Shown here: in pieces, positions 23,979 through 34,490 of the stretch | Numbering within the stretch: position 1 is the stretch's first letter | Layout: every line of letters starts with the position of its first letter | Assembly (NCBI GenBank): GCA_023264735.1 | Contig: JAHFVD010000054.1 | Coordinates: 3,721-49,587 of the forward strand | Source: Mycobacterium sp. | Lineage (GTDB): Bacteria; Actinomycetota; Actinomycetes; Mycobacteriales; Mycobacteriaceae | Reading direction: 5' to 3' | Length of the DNA: 45,867 bases | Program-made: the position numbers and the translations under genes | Notes under the pieces: model-generated | What the model was told of the DNA's origin: nothing | The model's input: only the letters and a program-made list of their open reading frames with translations | The model's database searches: none

Positions 23979-26866
23979 GTGCCGTGACCGAGGCTCAGAC
24001 CGACGTCATCCCGCCGATCCAGAACGTCAAACGCCCTGCGCTGCCACGCTTCATCCGCATCTTCGCGATCCCGATCGTGCTGGCGTGGATCGCCTTGATC
24101 GGAATCCTGACCGCCACCGTGCCTCAGCTCGCCGAGGTGGGCAAGTTGCGCGCAGTGTCGATGAGCCCCAATGACGCGCCCTCACTCATCGCGATCAAAC
24201 GTGTGGGCGAGGTGTTCGGCGAGTACAAGACCAGCAGCTCAGTGATGATCGTGCTCGAGGGTGACAAGCCGTTGGGCCCCGATGCACACGCGTTCTACGA
24301 CGAAATTGTTCGCGACCTACGCGCCGACACCACGCACGTGCAGCACGTCCAGGACTTCTGGGGTGACACGCTCACGGCGGCCGGGGCCCAAAGTATCGAC
24401 GGCAAGGCCTCTTACGTCCAGGTGTACATCAGCGGCGACCAGGGTGAGGCCCTGGCCAACGAATCCGTGGAAGCCGTGCGGTATCTCGTCGCCGGCGTCG
24501 CGGCGCCGCCCGGCGTCAAGGCCTACGTGGCGGGTCCGTCGGCGACGACGACGGATCAGAATGCGGTCGGCGATGCCAGCATGGAAACGATCGAGGCGCT
24601 GACGTTCGGCGTCATCACCATCATGCTGCTGCTTATCTATCGCTCCCTGGTCACGACGGTGATCACGCTGGGCATGGTCGTGGTCGGCCTGTCCGCTTCG
24701 ACAGGGACCGTCGCCTTCCTCGGCTATCACAACGTGTTCGGGCTGACCACGTTCGCGACGAATATGGTTGTGACACTGGCCATCGCAGCAGCCACCGACT
24801 ACGCGATTTTTTTGATCGGCCGATACCAAGAGGCACGACGGAAGGGGAAGGACCGCGAGTCGGCGTACTACGACATGTACCACGGCACCGCGCACGTGGT
24901 GCTGGCCTCGGGAATGACCATCGCCGGGGCAACGCTCTGCCTGCACTTCACCCGGTTGCCGTACTTCCAGACCATGGGCATTCCGTTGGCCGTCGGCATG
25001 ACCGTCGTGGTGGCCGCCGCACTGACGCTGGGACCCGCGGTCATCTCGATCGTCACCCGGTTCGGCCGTGTGCTGGAACCGAAGGGCAAGAACAAGTCTC
25101 GCGGCTGGCGCCGCGTCGGCGCTGCGACGGTCCGCTGGCCCGGGGCGGTGTTGGTCTTCGCCATCGTGCTGTGCCTCGTGGGCCTGCTCGCGCTGCCGGG
25201 GTACCGCACGACCTACAACGATCGCATCTACCTGCCCGCCGACATCCCGGCCAACATCAGTCAGGCGGCCGCCGACCGGCATTTCTCCGAGGCCAAGATG
25301 AATCCGGAGTTGGTATTGGTGGAGGCCGATCACGATTTGCGTAATCCCGCGGACTTCTTGGTGATTGACAAGATCGCCAAAGCCATGGCGCGGGTGAACG
25401 GTATCGCGCAAGTGACGACGATTACCCGGCCCGACGGTAAGCCGATCGAGCATGCCTCGCTCGCCTACACGATGAGCCAGAGCGGTACCGGCCAGCTGCT
25501 CAACAACGACTACCAGCAGACGGTCCTGGAGAACACACTCAAACAGGCCGACGAGATGCAAGTGACCATCGACTCGATGACCAAGATGCAGGGCATCACA
25601 TTGGAGTTGGCCGACGTCACAGCCCGGATGTCCGACAAGATGAAGGACACCTCAATGACGATCAGTCAGGTGCGCGACCACCTGGCCGACTTCGACGACC
25701 AGTTCCGGCCGCTCCGCAACTACTTCTACTGGGAACCGCACTGCTTCGACATCCCGATGTGCTGGTCGCTGCGTTCGGTCTTCGACAGCCTCGACGGCAT
25801 CAGCACCATGTCCGACGACTTCCAGGAACTGGTGCCGGATATCGAGCGCATGGCCGAGCTGACCCCGCAGATGGCAGCGTTGATGCCGGCGATGATCCAG
25901 ACGATGAAGAACCAGAAGCAGATGATGCTGAATCAGTATCAGGCGCAGAAGGCGCAGCAGGACCAGAACATCGCCATGCAATCGGATGCGACGGCGATGG
26001 GCAAGGCGTTCGATGCAGCGCGCAACGACGACACGTTCTACCTGCCGCCGGAGGCGTTCGGAACAGCCGACTTTCAGCGCGGCATGAAGCTGTTTATCTC
26101 GCCCGACGGTCACGCCGTGCGGTTCACGGTCAATCACCAGGGTGATCCGCTGAGCGAGCAGGGCACGTCGCACATCGAACCGCTGCGCACCGCCGCCGTT
26201 GACGCCATCAAGGGCACGCCCCTGGAGGGTTCGACGGTGTACGTGGGCGGTAGTGCAGCCATGAACAAGGACATGCAGCAGGGTGCCGACTACGACCTGC
26301 TCATCGCGGCGGTCGCTTCGTTGATCCTGATCTTCCTGATCATGGTGGTGCTGACCAGGGCGATTGCCGCCGCGGCAGTCATCGTCGGCACGGTCGTGCT
26401 GAGTCTTGGTACGTCCTTTGGTCTTTCGGTGTTGTTGTGGCAACACCTGATCGGCATCCCGTTGCATTGGATGGTGCTGCCGATGTCTGTCATCGTGCTG
26501 CTGGCGGTCGGCGCGGACTACAACCTGCTGCTGGTGTCCCGGATGAAAGAGGAATTTCACGCCGGACTCAAGACCGGCATCATCCGCTCGATGGCTGGAA
26601 CCGGATCGGTGGTGACCTCAGCCGGCCTGGTGTTCGCCTTCACCATGATCTCCATGGCGATCAGCGACATGATCGTCATCGGTCAAGTGGGGACGACGAT
26701 CGGCCTCGGCCTGCTGTTCGACACGCTGGTGGTGCGTTCACTGCTAACACCCTCGCTGGCAGCACTTCTCGGCCGCTGGTTCTGGTGGCCGCAACGGGTG
26801 CGGCCGCGCCCGGTACCGCAACCCTGGCCGAGCCGGGAACGCGTCCTGTCGCCGGTGGGCAGTTAG
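23975..26866 (+). CDS. mmpL: MmpL family RND transporter
   Basis: A 963-aa inner-membrane transporter from ATG 23975. It has the two-fold MMPL layout: a first helix ([18 protein letters not shown]), a periplasmic domain, a helix bundle with the [13 protein letters not shown] proton-relay segment, a long coiled-coil periplasmic insert (about 520-700, rich in Met/Gln such as [20 protein letters not shown]), and a second bundle with [17 protein letters not shown]. These are the conserved Asp-Tyr pairs. The transporter moves lipids, siderophores or drugs using the proton gradient; the TetR neighbour suggests inducible efflux, as with MmpS5-MmpL5. Substrate unknown. Confidence 0.93.
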   Translation: MSAVTEAQTDVIPPIQNVKRPALPRFIRIFAIPIVLAWIALIGILTATVPQLAEVGKLRAVSMSPNDAPSLIAIKRVGEVFGEYKTSSSVMIVLEGDKPLGPDAHAFYDEIVRDLRADTTHVQHVQDFWGDTLTAAGAQSIDGKASYVQVYISGDQGEALANESVEAVRYLVAGVAAPPGVKAYVAGPSATTTDQNAVGDASMETIEALTFGVITIMLLLIYRSLVTTVITLGMVVVGLSASTGTVAFLGYHNVFGLTTFATNMVVTLAIAAATDYAIFLIGRYQEARRKGKDRESAYYDMYHGTAHVVLASGMTIAGATLCLHFTRLPYFQTMGIPLAVGMTVVVAAALTLGPAVISIVTRFGRVLEPKGKNKSRGWRRVGAATVRWPGAVLVFAIVLCLVGLLALPGYRTTYNDRIYLPADIPANISQAAADRHFSEAKMNPELVLVEADHDLRNPADFLVIDKIAKAMARVNGIAQVTTITRPDGKPIEHASLAYTMSQSGTGQLLNNDYQQTVLENTLKQADEMQVTIDSMTKMQGITLELADVTARMSDKMKDTSMTISQVRDHLADFDDQFRPLRNYFYWEPHCFDIPMCWSLRSVFDSLDGISTMSDDFQELVPDIERMAELTPQMAALMPAMIQTMKNQKQMMLNQYQAQKAQQDQNIAMQSDATAMGKAFDAARNDDTFYLPPEAFGTADFQRGMKLFISPDGHAVRFTVNHQGDPLSEQGTSHIEPLRTAAVDAIKGTPLEGSTVYVGGSAAMNKDMQQGADYDLLIAAVASLILIFLIMVVLTRAIAAAAVIVGTVVLSLGTSFGLSVLLWQHLIGIPLHWMVLPMSVIVLLAVGADYNLLLVSRMKEEFHAGLKTGIIRSMAGTGSVVTSAGLVFAFTMISMAISDMIVIGQVGTTIGLGLLFDTLVVRSLLTPSLAALLGRWFWWPQRVRPRPVPQPWPSRERVLSPVGS

Positions 26867-27867
26867 CTTGCCGCCCAGCTCACCAGTTTGTCGGCCGGCC
26901 AGGTGGTGATGATCCGGTCGACTGGAACACCGGTGTCGAGCGCACGCTGCGCGCCGTAGCCGAGGAAGTCCAGCTGGCCCGGGGCGTGCGCGTCGGTGTC
27001 GATCGAGAAGTCGCAGCCGATCTCGACTGCCAGCTTGAGCAGCCGGGTGGGTGGGTCCCGGCGCTCGGGGCGCGAGTTGATCTCCACGGCGGTGTTGTTG
27101 TCCCGGCACGCGGTGAAGACCTTCTCGGCGTCGAACTTCGACTCGGCGCGGATTCCGCGGTTGCCGGTCACCAATCGCCCGGTGCAGTGGCCCAGGACGT
27201 TGACCCGAGCGTCGGACACCGCGCGCACCATCCGCCGGGTCATCGCCGGTTCGTCCATCGCCAGTTTGGAGTGCACGCTGGCGACCACGATGTCGAGCCG
27301 GTCCAGCAGTTCGGGTTCCTGATCCAGGGTGCCGTCTTCGAGGATGTCGACCTCGATGCCGGTGAGAATCCGCAACGGTGCCAGTTCCTCGCGTAACTCG
27401 TCGATGACGTCGAGCTGCCGACGCAGCCGGTCGGCGGACAGCCCGTTGGCGATGGTCAGCCGCGGCGAATGGTCGGTGAGCGCGCAGTACTCGTGGCCCA
27501 ACGCGGCAGCGGTGGCCAGCATCTCGTGGATCGGGGCCGATCCGTCCGACCAGTTCGAATGCAGGTGCAGGTCGCCCCGCAAGGCGGCCCGAATCTCACC
27601 ACCACCGAGGTCGGCTGCGCTGCTTCGCAATTCGACCAGCGCGTCGGGCTCCTGGCCGGCCCAGGCTTGAGCGATCACCTTCGCGGTCTTGGGTCCGATA
27701 CCGGGCAGTGACTGCCAGCTGTTGGCGCGGCCGTGCCGCTCGCGACTGGACTCGTCCAGAGCCTCGACGATATCGGCGGCCTTGCGGTAGGCCATCACGC
27801 GCCGGGAATCCTCGCGTGCCCGGTCCTTGTAGTACGCGATCTCGCGCAGCGCGGCCACCGGGTCCAT
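26863..27867 (-). CDS. PHP-domain phosphoesterase with helix-hairpin-helix N-terminus (Rv3856c-type)
   Basis: A 334-aa protein (Rv3856c is 335). The N-terminal 85 residues resemble a PolX/DNA polymerase beta 8-kDa-like region with a helix-hairpin-helix ([20 protein letters not shown]). The PHP domain follows: [14 protein letters not shown] (metal-binding HxH), [28 protein letters not shown] and [13 protein letters not shown]. Members are metal-dependent phosphoesterases, often histidinol-phosphatase-like or nucleases; the DNA-binding N-terminus favours a nucleic-acid substrate, an inference. Its stop overlaps that of mmpL by 4 nt. Confidence 0.9.
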   Translation of the reverse strand: MDPVAALREIAYYKDRAREDSRRVMAYRKAADIVEALDESSRERHGRANSWQSLPGIGPKTAKVIAQAWAGQEPDALVELRSSAADLGGGEIRAALRGDLHLHSNWSDGSAPIHEMLATAAALGHEYCALTDHSPRLTIANGLSADRLRRQLDVIDELREELAPLRILTGIEVDILEDGTLDQEPELLDRLDIVVASVHSKLAMDEPAMTRRMVRAVSDARVNVLGHCTGRLVTGNRGIRAESKFDAEKVFTACRDNNTAVEINSRPERRDPPTRLLKLAVEIGCDFSIDTDAHAPGQLDFLGYGAQRALDTGVPVDRIITTWPADKLVSWAAS

Positions 27868-27929
27868 GACTCCAGTGTGCCCGGGTCGGCCGCACGAGTT
27901 GGCTGTCTGCGGCCACCTCGGCTAGTCTA

Positions 27930-27953
27930 TTGATAGTTTCTTCAATCCATCAA
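27930..27953. promoter_or_regulatory. candidate ArsR-family operator
   Basis: TTGAT (27930-27934) and ATCAA (27949-27953) form an interrupted dyad with a 14-bp spacer in the ArsR gene leader, comparable to SmtB/ArsR operator halves. It ends 21 bp before the chosen ArsR start codon. Confidence 0.4.
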
Positions 27954-27974
27954 ATGCTCAACCCGAGGATAGCG

Positions 27975-28352
27975 GTGTCCACCAGTTCCCCCGGCAGCAT
28001 CGAGCGGCCGCTCTACGAAATCAAGGCGAACCTCTTCAAGGCGCTCGCCCATCCCGCCCGGATCCGCGTCCTCGAGATTCTGTCGGCCAATTCCCAGCCC
28101 ACTGCGGTCAGCGAGATCCTCGCCGCCACCGAGATCGAGCCCACGCTCCTCTCCCAGCACCTGGCGGTCCTCAAACGCCACCACGTTGTTTCGGCCGAAC
28201 GGGTTGGCAATGCGGTCTATTACGAGCTCACTCATCCCTCGATCCAGGAGCTGCTCGTCACCGCGCGTAGCTTTCTGGCCGACACCCTGCGAGCGCGACA
28301 CCAACAGCTCGAGGCCTTCGACGCACTGCCGCCGGTCGGGAATCCGCAGTGA
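27975..28352 (+). CDS. ArsR-family transcriptional regulator
   Basis: A 125-aa winged-helix protein from GTG 27975 with GAGG 8 nt upstream; in-frame codons at 27930 and 27954 have no site and lie in the putative operator. The HTH is ATEIEPTLLSQHLAVLKRHH and the wing is VSAERVGNAVYYELTHPS. It has no cysteine, so it cannot sense metals through the usual Cys motif. It is translationally coupled to the SulP gene (GTGA overlap), which it presumably controls. Similar ArsR-SulP pairs occur elsewhere in mycobacteria. Confidence 0.88.
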   Translation: MSTSSPGSIERPLYEIKANLFKALAHPARIRVLEILSANSQPTAVSEILAATEIEPTLLSQHLAVLKRHHVVSAERVGNAVYYELTHPSIQELLVTARSFLADTLRARHQQLEAFDALPPVGNPQ

Positions 28353-29992
28353 TCGCAAGGGCAGCCGGCCAGATCTCCCGGCTGCTGCCACACCGCAGCG
28401 ACTACGCCGACCTCCCACGATCCTGGCGACGCGACATCATCGCCGGGGTCACGGTCGGTGTAGTGGCCCTGCCGCTGGCGCTGGCGTTCGGGATCAGCTC
28501 CGGCGTCGGCGCGGCTGCGGGGTTGATCACGGCCGTGGTCGCCGGCCTGGTCGCTGCGGTGTTCGGCGGTTCACACGTCCAGGTGTCGGGACCGACCGGC
28601 GCGATGGCGGTGGTGCTGGCCCCGATCGTCGCCCAACACGGCATCGGCAGCATCGCGCTCGTCACGGTATTGGCTGGGGTGATCGTGTTGGCCGCCGGCA
28701 TCATCGGCTTCGGTCGCGCGGTGACATTCATTCCATGGCCCGTGATTGAGGGCTTCACCTTCGGCATCGCGGTCATCATCTTCCTGCAGCAGGTGCCGGC
28801 CGCGTTCGGCGTCACCGGCCCGGCCGGCCAGCGGACTCTGCCCGCAGCGTGGACGGTCGTCTCCCACGCCGACTGGTCGTCGGCGTGGCACACCCTGGGT
28901 GTCGTGGGCTTCGTCGCGGTGTTGATGGTGGGTCTGCCGCGGCTGCATCGCGGGATTCCGGAATCGTTGACCGCGGTGGTCGCGGCCACGGTGATCGTCG
29001 TCGCTTTCCATTTTCCGGTGGGCACGATAGGGAACTTGCCGTCACATCTGCCGGCGCCCGTCATGCCGCATGCCGACCCCGCCGCGCTGCGCACACTGAT
29101 CGGCGCCGCGGTGGCAATCGCCGCGCTGGCGGCGATCGAATCGCTGCTGTCAGCGCGCGTGGCGGCCACCATGTCGCCGACCGGTCCCTACGATCCCGAC
29201 CGTGAACTGGTCGGGCAGGGCCTGGCCTCGATGGCGTCGGGACTCTTCGGCGGCATGCCGGCCACCGGCGCAATCGCCCGCACCGCGGTCAACGTTCGCG
29301 CCGGGGCCCACACCCGGGCGTCGGCCATCGTGCACTCGCTGCTCTTGCTCGCGGTGGTGTATCTGGCCACCGGACCGGTCGCGGCAATTCCGTTGTCCGC
29401 CTTGGCCGGTGTGCTCATGGTGACATCGTTTCGGATGATCTCGGCGAGCACCGTCCGTAAGGTCGTGTGCTCGACCCGCTCGGACGCGTTGACATTCGTG
29501 CTAACTGCCGTCGTCACTGTGTGCTTCGACCTGATCGAGGCGGTAGAGATCGGCATCGTCGTCGCGGCGTTCTTCGCGCTGCGCACAGTGGCGAACCGCA
29601 GCATTGTGGTCCGCGAGGACCTGCCCGGTCCGCATCGGCCCGGAGACGAGCGGATTGCATTGCTGCGGTTGGACGGCGCGATGTTTTTCGGAGCGGCCGA
29701 GCGGCTCTCGAGTTCGATCACCGCCTACCCGGACGTGTCGGTCGTCATCATCCGCATGTCTCAGTTGGGGATGTTGGACGCCACCGGTGCCCACACCCTC
29801 GCCGAGATCGCGGAAGACCTTGAGTCACGCGGCATTACCGTCATCATCAAAGGGGTGCAGCCCGAGCACATGCCCCTACTGGCCAACATGGGCATCCTCG
29901 ATGTCCTGCGCCACGAAAACCACCTGATCGATTCCCTCGACGACGCGATTGCCCACGCACGCTCGCACGTCATCCCGACGGTTTATCGGTAG
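28349..29992 (+). CDS. SulP family anion transporter with STAS domain
   Basis: A 547-aa membrane protein from GTG 28349. The N-terminus has the SulP signature (DIIAGVTVGVVALPLALAFG, then QVSGPTGAMAVVLAPIV) and about 11-12 helices to residue 415 (including GGMPATGAIARTAVNVRAG). A cytosolic STAS domain occupies about 435-545 (IALLRLDGAMFFGAAERL, VVIIRMSQLGMLDATGAHTL). Members carry sulphate, bicarbonate or dicarboxylates; with no cysA/cysH or carbonic anhydrase neighbour the ion cannot be chosen. Control by the Cys-less ArsR protein is inferred. Confidence 0.92.
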   Translation: MIARAAGQISRLLPHRSDYADLPRSWRRDIIAGVTVGVVALPLALAFGISSGVGAAAGLITAVVAGLVAAVFGGSHVQVSGPTGAMAVVLAPIVAQHGIGSIALVTVLAGVIVLAAGIIGFGRAVTFIPWPVIEGFTFGIAVIIFLQQVPAAFGVTGPAGQRTLPAAWTVVSHADWSSAWHTLGVVGFVAVLMVGLPRLHRGIPESLTAVVAATVIVVAFHFPVGTIGNLPSHLPAPVMPHADPAALRTLIGAAVAIAALAAIESLLSARVAATMSPTGPYDPDRELVGQGLASMASGLFGGMPATGAIARTAVNVRAGAHTRASAIVHSLLLLAVVYLATGPVAAIPLSALAGVLMVTSFRMISASTVRKVVCSTRSDALTFVLTAVVTVCFDLIEAVEIGIVVAAFFALRTVANRSIVVREDLPGPHRPGDERIALLRLDGAMFFGAAERLSSSITAYPDVSVVIIRMSQLGMLDATGAHTLAEIAEDLESRGITVIIKGVQPEHMPLLANMGILDVLRHENHLIDSLDDAIAHARSHVIPTVYR

Positions 29993-30016
29993 ACGGAGCT
30001 GGGTATCAGGCTTCCC

Positions 30017-30307
30017 ATGTCGACTATCCAGTGGGTTTTCGTGTACCTCTGCGTCGCGGCTCTGGTCGCGGGTGCGGCCTTGGTCTTCGCCGCCTGGTTC
30101 CGCGGCACCGAGCGGTCGACGCCGCACATCACCGCAGGGCCGGCGCTGGTGGCCGGCGCAGTGTGGCCGCTGCTCGTCCTCGGAGTCGTCCAGTGGCTGC
30201 TCGTACACGGGCTGGCCAAGACGCTGCGGCCGCAACCCGAACGCACCAGCGACGTGATCTACTACGGCCCGCCGTCGTCCGCGCGGCGCAAGGTCAACGC
30301 CGGATAG
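30017..30307 (+). CDS. small two-helix membrane protein
   Basis: A 96-aa protein from ATG 30017. Two hydrophobic segments are visible (WVFVYLCVAALVAGAALVFA, and PALVAGAVWPLLVLGVVQWL), with a polar C-terminal tail rich in Arg and Pro ending ARRKVNAG. The ribosome binding region is weak (GGTATCAGG). It starts 24 bp after the SulP gene and could be its accessory subunit. The family is not recognised. Confidence 0.65.
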   Translation: MSTIQWVFVYLCVAALVAGAALVFAAWFRGTERSTPHITAGPALVAGAVWPLLVLGVVQWLLVHGLAKTLRPQPERTSDVIYYGPPSSARRKVNAG

Positions 30308-30339
30308 CACTCCCAGGCAATCGGACTACGCTCGGCATA

Positions 30340-31197
30340 GTGCAATTCGCCTTCAAAACCTCGCCGCAAAACACCACGTGGGCCGACATGCTCGCGGTCT
30401 GGCAGGCCGCCGACGAGATCGACGTCTACCACTCCGGTTGGACCTTCGACCACTTCTATCCGATCTTCTCCGACTCCACCGGTCCCTGCCTGGAGGGGTG
30501 GACCACGCTGACCGCGCTGGCACAGGCCACCACCCGGCTGCGGCTGGGCAATCTGGTCACCGGGATCCACTACCGGCACCCGGCGGTGCTGGCGAACATG
30601 GCCGCCGCAGTCGATATCATCTCCGGCGGCCGCCTGGAGCTGGGCATCGGCGCCGGGTGGAACGAGGAGGAGTCCGGGGCTTACGGCATCGAACTGGGCA
30701 GCGTCAAAGAGCGCCTCGACCGCTTCGAAGAGGGCTGTCAGGTACTGATCAGCCTGCTCAGCCAGGAAACCACCGACTTCAAAGGCACCTACTACCAGCT
30801 GACGGGCGCGCGCAACGAACCCAAGGGTCCGCAGCGGCCGCACCCACCGATCTGCATCGGTGGCAGCGGCGAGAAGCGCACGCTGCGCATCGTCGCCAAG
30901 TACGCCCAGCACTGGAACTTCGCCGGCGGTACGCCGGAAGAATTCACCCACAAGCGGGACGTGCTGGCCTCCCACTGCGCCGATATCGGCCGCGATCCAG
31001 CCGAGATCATGACGTCGGCACACGTCCGGCTCAGTGAGGACCACGACTACGCGAAGGCGATCGACGAAGCCGCCGCGCTAGGCGCCGAAGGGCTGGATCT
31101 GGCGATCATCTATCTGCCGCCGCCGCACACACCCGTGGTGCTGGAACCGCTCGCAGAGGCGATCCGCGATTCCGGATTGCACATCGCCACCGTTTAA
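30340..31197 (+). CDS. LLM-class F420-dependent oxidoreductase
   Basis: A 285-aa protein from GTG 30340 (VQFAFKTSPQNTTWADML); the open frame continues upstream but inside the small membrane protein gene. Luciferase-like TIM-barrel motifs are ATTRLRLGNLVTGIHYRHPA, GGRLELGIGAGWNEEE and RPHPPICIGGSGEKRTLRI. Mycobacterial members usually use coenzyme F420 to transfer hydride to small molecules; the substrate is unknown. It lies 32 bp after the small membrane protein. Confidence 0.88.
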   Translation: MQFAFKTSPQNTTWADMLAVWQAADEIDVYHSGWTFDHFYPIFSDSTGPCLEGWTTLTALAQATTRLRLGNLVTGIHYRHPAVLANMAAAVDIISGGRLELGIGAGWNEEESGAYGIELGSVKERLDRFEEGCQVLISLLSQETTDFKGTYYQLTGARNEPKGPQRPHPPICIGGSGEKRTLRIVAKYAQHWNFAGGTPEEFTHKRDVLASHCADIGRDPAEIMTSAHVRLSEDHDYAKAIDEAAALGAEGLDLAIIYLPPPHTPVVLEPLAEAIRDSGLHIATV

Positions 31198-31263
31198 GGC
31201 ACGCAGGAAGATTTCGAAGGGTTCTCCTGGTTAGCAGTTGCTTTGCGTACCCGATGCGCGATC

Positions 31264-34200
31264 ATGAATTCGCCATCATGGCTAGGTTGGGGAATCGGGG
31301 GAATGGTCGGCTCGGGCGAGGGATCCATCGGCGGGTGCGGGTCGTGCGGTAACGACCTTCGTGCCAGAGCACAGTTTTGCGATGTCTGCGGCTCGGCTGT
31401 GGCCCGCCAATCGGTCCGGGGCGAATACAAGCAGGTGACGGTCCTTTTCGCCGATGTCGTCGGTTCCATGCGTCTCGCGGCCTCGTTGCGTCCCGAACAA
31501 CTTCAAGCCGTCATGCATGAGCTGTTCAACCGGACCGCGGCGGTGGTGCAACGCTTCCAGGGGACCGTTGCGATGTTCACCGGCGACGGCCTGATGGCAC
31601 TCTTCGGTGCGCCACTGGCGTTGGAAGACCACGCGCTGCGGGCCTGTATCTCTGCGTTGGAAATCCAATCGGTCACCAAACAGTTGGCTGCGGAGTTGCT
31701 TCGCGACAACGGTATCGACCTGAGGATTCGAGTCGGCCTGAACTCGGGTGAAGTGGTAGCAGGTGAAGTCGGCTCGGGCCGAGGCACGTACACCGCCGTT
31801 GGCCACCCGGTCGGGATGGCGCAGCGGATGGAAAGCGCGGCACCGCCGGACGGCGTGCTCTGCTCACAGTCGACGGCCCGACTGGTCGAGCGGTCGGCCA
31901 GGTTGGGACCGCTGACCAGCGTCCCCATCAAGGGCTCCAATGAGCCGGTCCCGGCCCGGCAATTGCTTGAGGTGCGGCTGGATCGAAAGGTTCTCGGCCG
32001 CAGCGAGAGTCAACTCGTCGGGCGGGATGCGGAGTTGGGTCGTCTCGCCGGATTGTTCGACTCGAACCAAGGTGGCCTGGTGTCGGTCATCGGAGCGCCT
32101 GGCCTGGGCAAGACCCTGCTGGTGGACCGGTTCGCGGAATTCGCAGCGGCCCGCAACACCAGGATCGTCGTCAGTCGCTGTGAAGCTCACACCACCGGGG
32201 CCTCGTTCCGTGCACTGGCACGTCTGATGCGCGCACTGTTCGACGTCGAGGGCCTCGGGGCTCCGGAGGCCCGGGCCCGCGTCGCTGCACAACTCGACGG
32301 ACAGGATTCCGGATCGGCGGACACCCGAATACTCTTCGACGCGATGGGGCTCGACGACAGCGATGCTCCGCCGCAGTTCAGTGTCGACGGCCGTCGACGC
32401 CGGCTGGTCGACGTGATGGCTGGTGTGGTACGAGCCCAAGGCCGACGCGCCATCTTCGTCCTCGAGGATGCCCATTGGATCGACGGCCCCAGTGATGACG
32501 TGATCACCGCGTTCGCGGGCGCGGTGGCCGAGACGGGATCGATGTTCGTCGCGACATACCGCCCGGAGTTTCACGGCGTTCTGCACCGCAGTTCGAACCA
32601 CACCGTCGAACTGCGTGCTCTTTCGCACGCGGCCGCGGTAGAGGCGGTGGGACAGATACTCGGCAGCGACCCGTCGACAGCACAGCTGTCTCAGCAGATC
32701 GCCCACGCGGCGGCCGGCAATCCCTTCTTCGCCGAGGAAATCGTCCGCGACCTCGCCGGCCGTGGAGTGCTCATGGGAAATCGCGGCAGCTACCGAGTTT
32801 TCGGCGAGGTCGACCACATCGCGGTGCCGGCGACGGTGCAAGCGGTTCTGGCGGCTCGCATCGACCGCCTTCGACCCGAGACGAAGTCGATCCTCAACGC
32901 TGCGGCCGTGATCGGCTCACGATTCGACGTCGACACACTGCAGACGGTCCTTCCTGAGACCACACCCGACTCGCTGGCAGAACTGGTCTCCGCACAGCTG
33001 ATCGACCAGACGGAATTTGTTCCGGCACAACGCTTCTGCTTCCACCACCCGTTGGTCCGCACAGTGGCCTACGATTCGCAACTGCGTGCCACGCGAGCAC
33101 GTACTCACAGTGCCGTCGCCCAGGCGATCCAACGCCGTCCCACGTTCTCCGACGAGAATGCCGCCATGGTCGCCGCCCACCTGGAGGCGGCTGGTCAGCT
33201 GTCGGATGCCTACCAGTGGCGGATGGTTGCCGCCGCGTGGCTTCGACCGCGGGACCTCCCCGCGGCGCGGGCCCAATGGGACAACGCACGCCGGATCGCC
33301 GACGAACTTTCGGGTGCGGACGATTCGGTGCTGCAGATGCGCATCGCCCCGCGGACCATGCTCGTCTCGACTAGCCTCTACGTCCGCGATGATTTCGCCA
33401 CCGACGCTACCTACGAAGAACTGCGCGCCCTGACCACGACGAACGGTGACGTCACCTCATTGGCGATCGCATTGGCGGGCCGGATCTTCTCGATGGCGGT
33501 CAACGACAATCGCGCCGCCGAGGCGTTGCCCCTGGCAACCGAACTGCACGAGCTGACCACTCGTCTCTCGCCCGACCCGACTACCGGAAGCCTGCTTCTC
33601 AACGCGGTCGCGTTTGCCAAGCTCGCCAACGGTGACTTCCGGGTCGCGCGGGCGATCTGGGCCGAGATCCTCGCGCTCGGCCCCGGTTGCCCCGAGGAGG
33701 AGCTCGCACCTGCCCTGGCGCTTGTGGGTTTCGCCCAGATTTGCCTCGGTGAAGTGGCAACGGGCCACACAAATCTGCGGGAGGGAACCGACCGGGCCCG
33801 GCCACTGCACCCGGTCAATTTCGCTTCAGTGCAACTCTATTCGGCTGTTCTGGCGGCACTGGGTCTTGTCGACGTGGGCAGCCTCCTCGACGGCGTCCGC
33901 ACCGCCTGGCAACGCGCTGAATCGTTCGGCGACATCTGCGGGATCATCCTGGCGCGCTGGACCTACGGGACGATCCTCGTGCGAACACCGGGGAGCCGTG
34001 ACGAGGGTGTCGCGGTTCTGCACAGCGCGCGAACGACGGCCACCACACACCGATTGGGCGCCTGCACCCTGGCGATGATCGCCGCCGATCTGGCTCGGGA
34101 GTCGGCCCGCACCGGACGCCTGGACGAAGCGATCGCCGAAGTCCGGCAATCCTTCGAGGAGGATCTGTCCGGTGTTCCGACCTTCGCGGCTTTCCCCGCA

Positions 34201-34485
34201 GAAGCTCTGGTCGAGTTGTTGGTGGCTCGCGGGTCTGTGGACGACCTCGCCGAAGCCAACCGGGTTCTGAACCGTTGGCAGAACCTCGGTATCGACGTCC
34301 CCGCATTACAACTGTGGCTGCTGAGGGCACAGACGCTCCTGGCGCGGGCAGAAAGCGACAATCGCGCGGAACAGGACTTTGCCAAGCGCTACCTCAGGCT
34401 CTGCGAACAGTTGAATGCCGTCGGCAGGCTCGATGAGGCCCGTCTACTTGCCGCCGCGGCCGGCGTGCAGACCGTGACAGGGTGA
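31264..34485 (+). CDS. cyclase-like / AAA+ ATPase / TPR signalling protein with degenerate cyclase domain
   Basis: About 1073 aa. The start is uncertain: ATG 31264 is used, but TTG 31243 and ATG 31303 are in frame. An N-terminal zinc ribbon (CGSCGNDL, FCDVCGSAV) precedes a class III cyclase domain (about 50-235) with both metal Asp residues (VLFADVVGSMR, FTGDGLMALFG). The purine-selecting Lys position is Met (VAMFTGDG) and the transition-state Asn is Gly (VGMAQRM instead of VNxAxR), so catalysis is doubtful. An ATPase domain follows with Walker A GAPGLGKT (about 277) and Walker B IFVLEDAHW (about 397). From about 560 on it is helical TPR-like. Such proteins resemble the mycobacterial Rv0386/Rv1358 regulators, but no LuxR domain is seen. 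Confidence 0.87.
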   Translation: MNSPSWLGWGIGGMVGSGEGSIGGCGSCGNDLRARAQFCDVCGSAVARQSVRGEYKQVTVLFADVVGSMRLAASLRPEQLQAVMHELFNRTAAVVQRFQGTVAMFTGDGLMALFGAPLALEDHALRACISALEIQSVTKQLAAELLRDNGIDLRIRVGLNSGEVVAGEVGSGRGTYTAVGHPVGMAQRMESAAPPDGVLCSQSTARLVERSARLGPLTSVPIKGSNEPVPARQLLEVRLDRKVLGRSESQLVGRDAELGRLAGLFDSNQGGLVSVIGAPGLGKTLLVDRFAEFAAARNTRIVVSRCEAHTTGASFRALARLMRALFDVEGLGAPEARARVAAQLDGQDSGSADTRILFDAMGLDDSDAPPQFSVDGRRRRLVDVMAGVVRAQGRRAIFVLEDAHWIDGPSDDVITAFAGAVAETGSMFVATYRPEFHGVLHRSSNHTVELRALSHAAAVEAVGQILGSDPSTAQLSQQIAHAAAGNPFFAEEIVRDLAGRGVLMGNRGSYRVFGEVDHIAVPATVQAVLAARIDRLRPETKSILNAAAVIGSRFDVDTLQTVLPETTPDSLAELVSAQLIDQTEFVPAQRFCFHHPLVRTVAYDSQLRATRARTHSAVAQAIQRRPTFSDENAAMVAAHLEAAGQLSDAYQWRMVAAAWLRPRDLPAARAQWDNARRIADELSGADDSVLQMRIAPRTMLVSTSLYVRDDFATDATYEELRALTTTNGDVTSLAIALAGRIFSMAVNDNRAAEALPLATELHELTTRLSPDPTTGSLLLNAVAFAKLANGDFRVARAIWAEILALGPGCPEEELAPALALVGFAQICLGEVATGHTNLREGTDRARPLHPVNFASVQLYSAVLAALGLVDVGSLLDGVRTAWQRAESFGDICGIILARWTYGTILVRTPGSRDEGVAVLHSARTTATTHRLGACTLAMIAADLARESARTGRLDEAIAEVRQSFEEDLSGVPTFAAFPAEALVELLVARGSVDDLAEANRVLNRWQNLGIDVPALQLWLLRAQTLLARAESDNRAEQDFAKRYLRLCEQLNAVGRLDEARLLAAAAGVQTVTG

Positions 34486-34490
34486 CGGTC

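Noticed and set aside
24317..25561. Minus-strand open frame of 414 codons inside mmpL
   Set aside because: Low-complexity Arg/Gln/His-rich antisense translation of an unmistakable MmpL gene.
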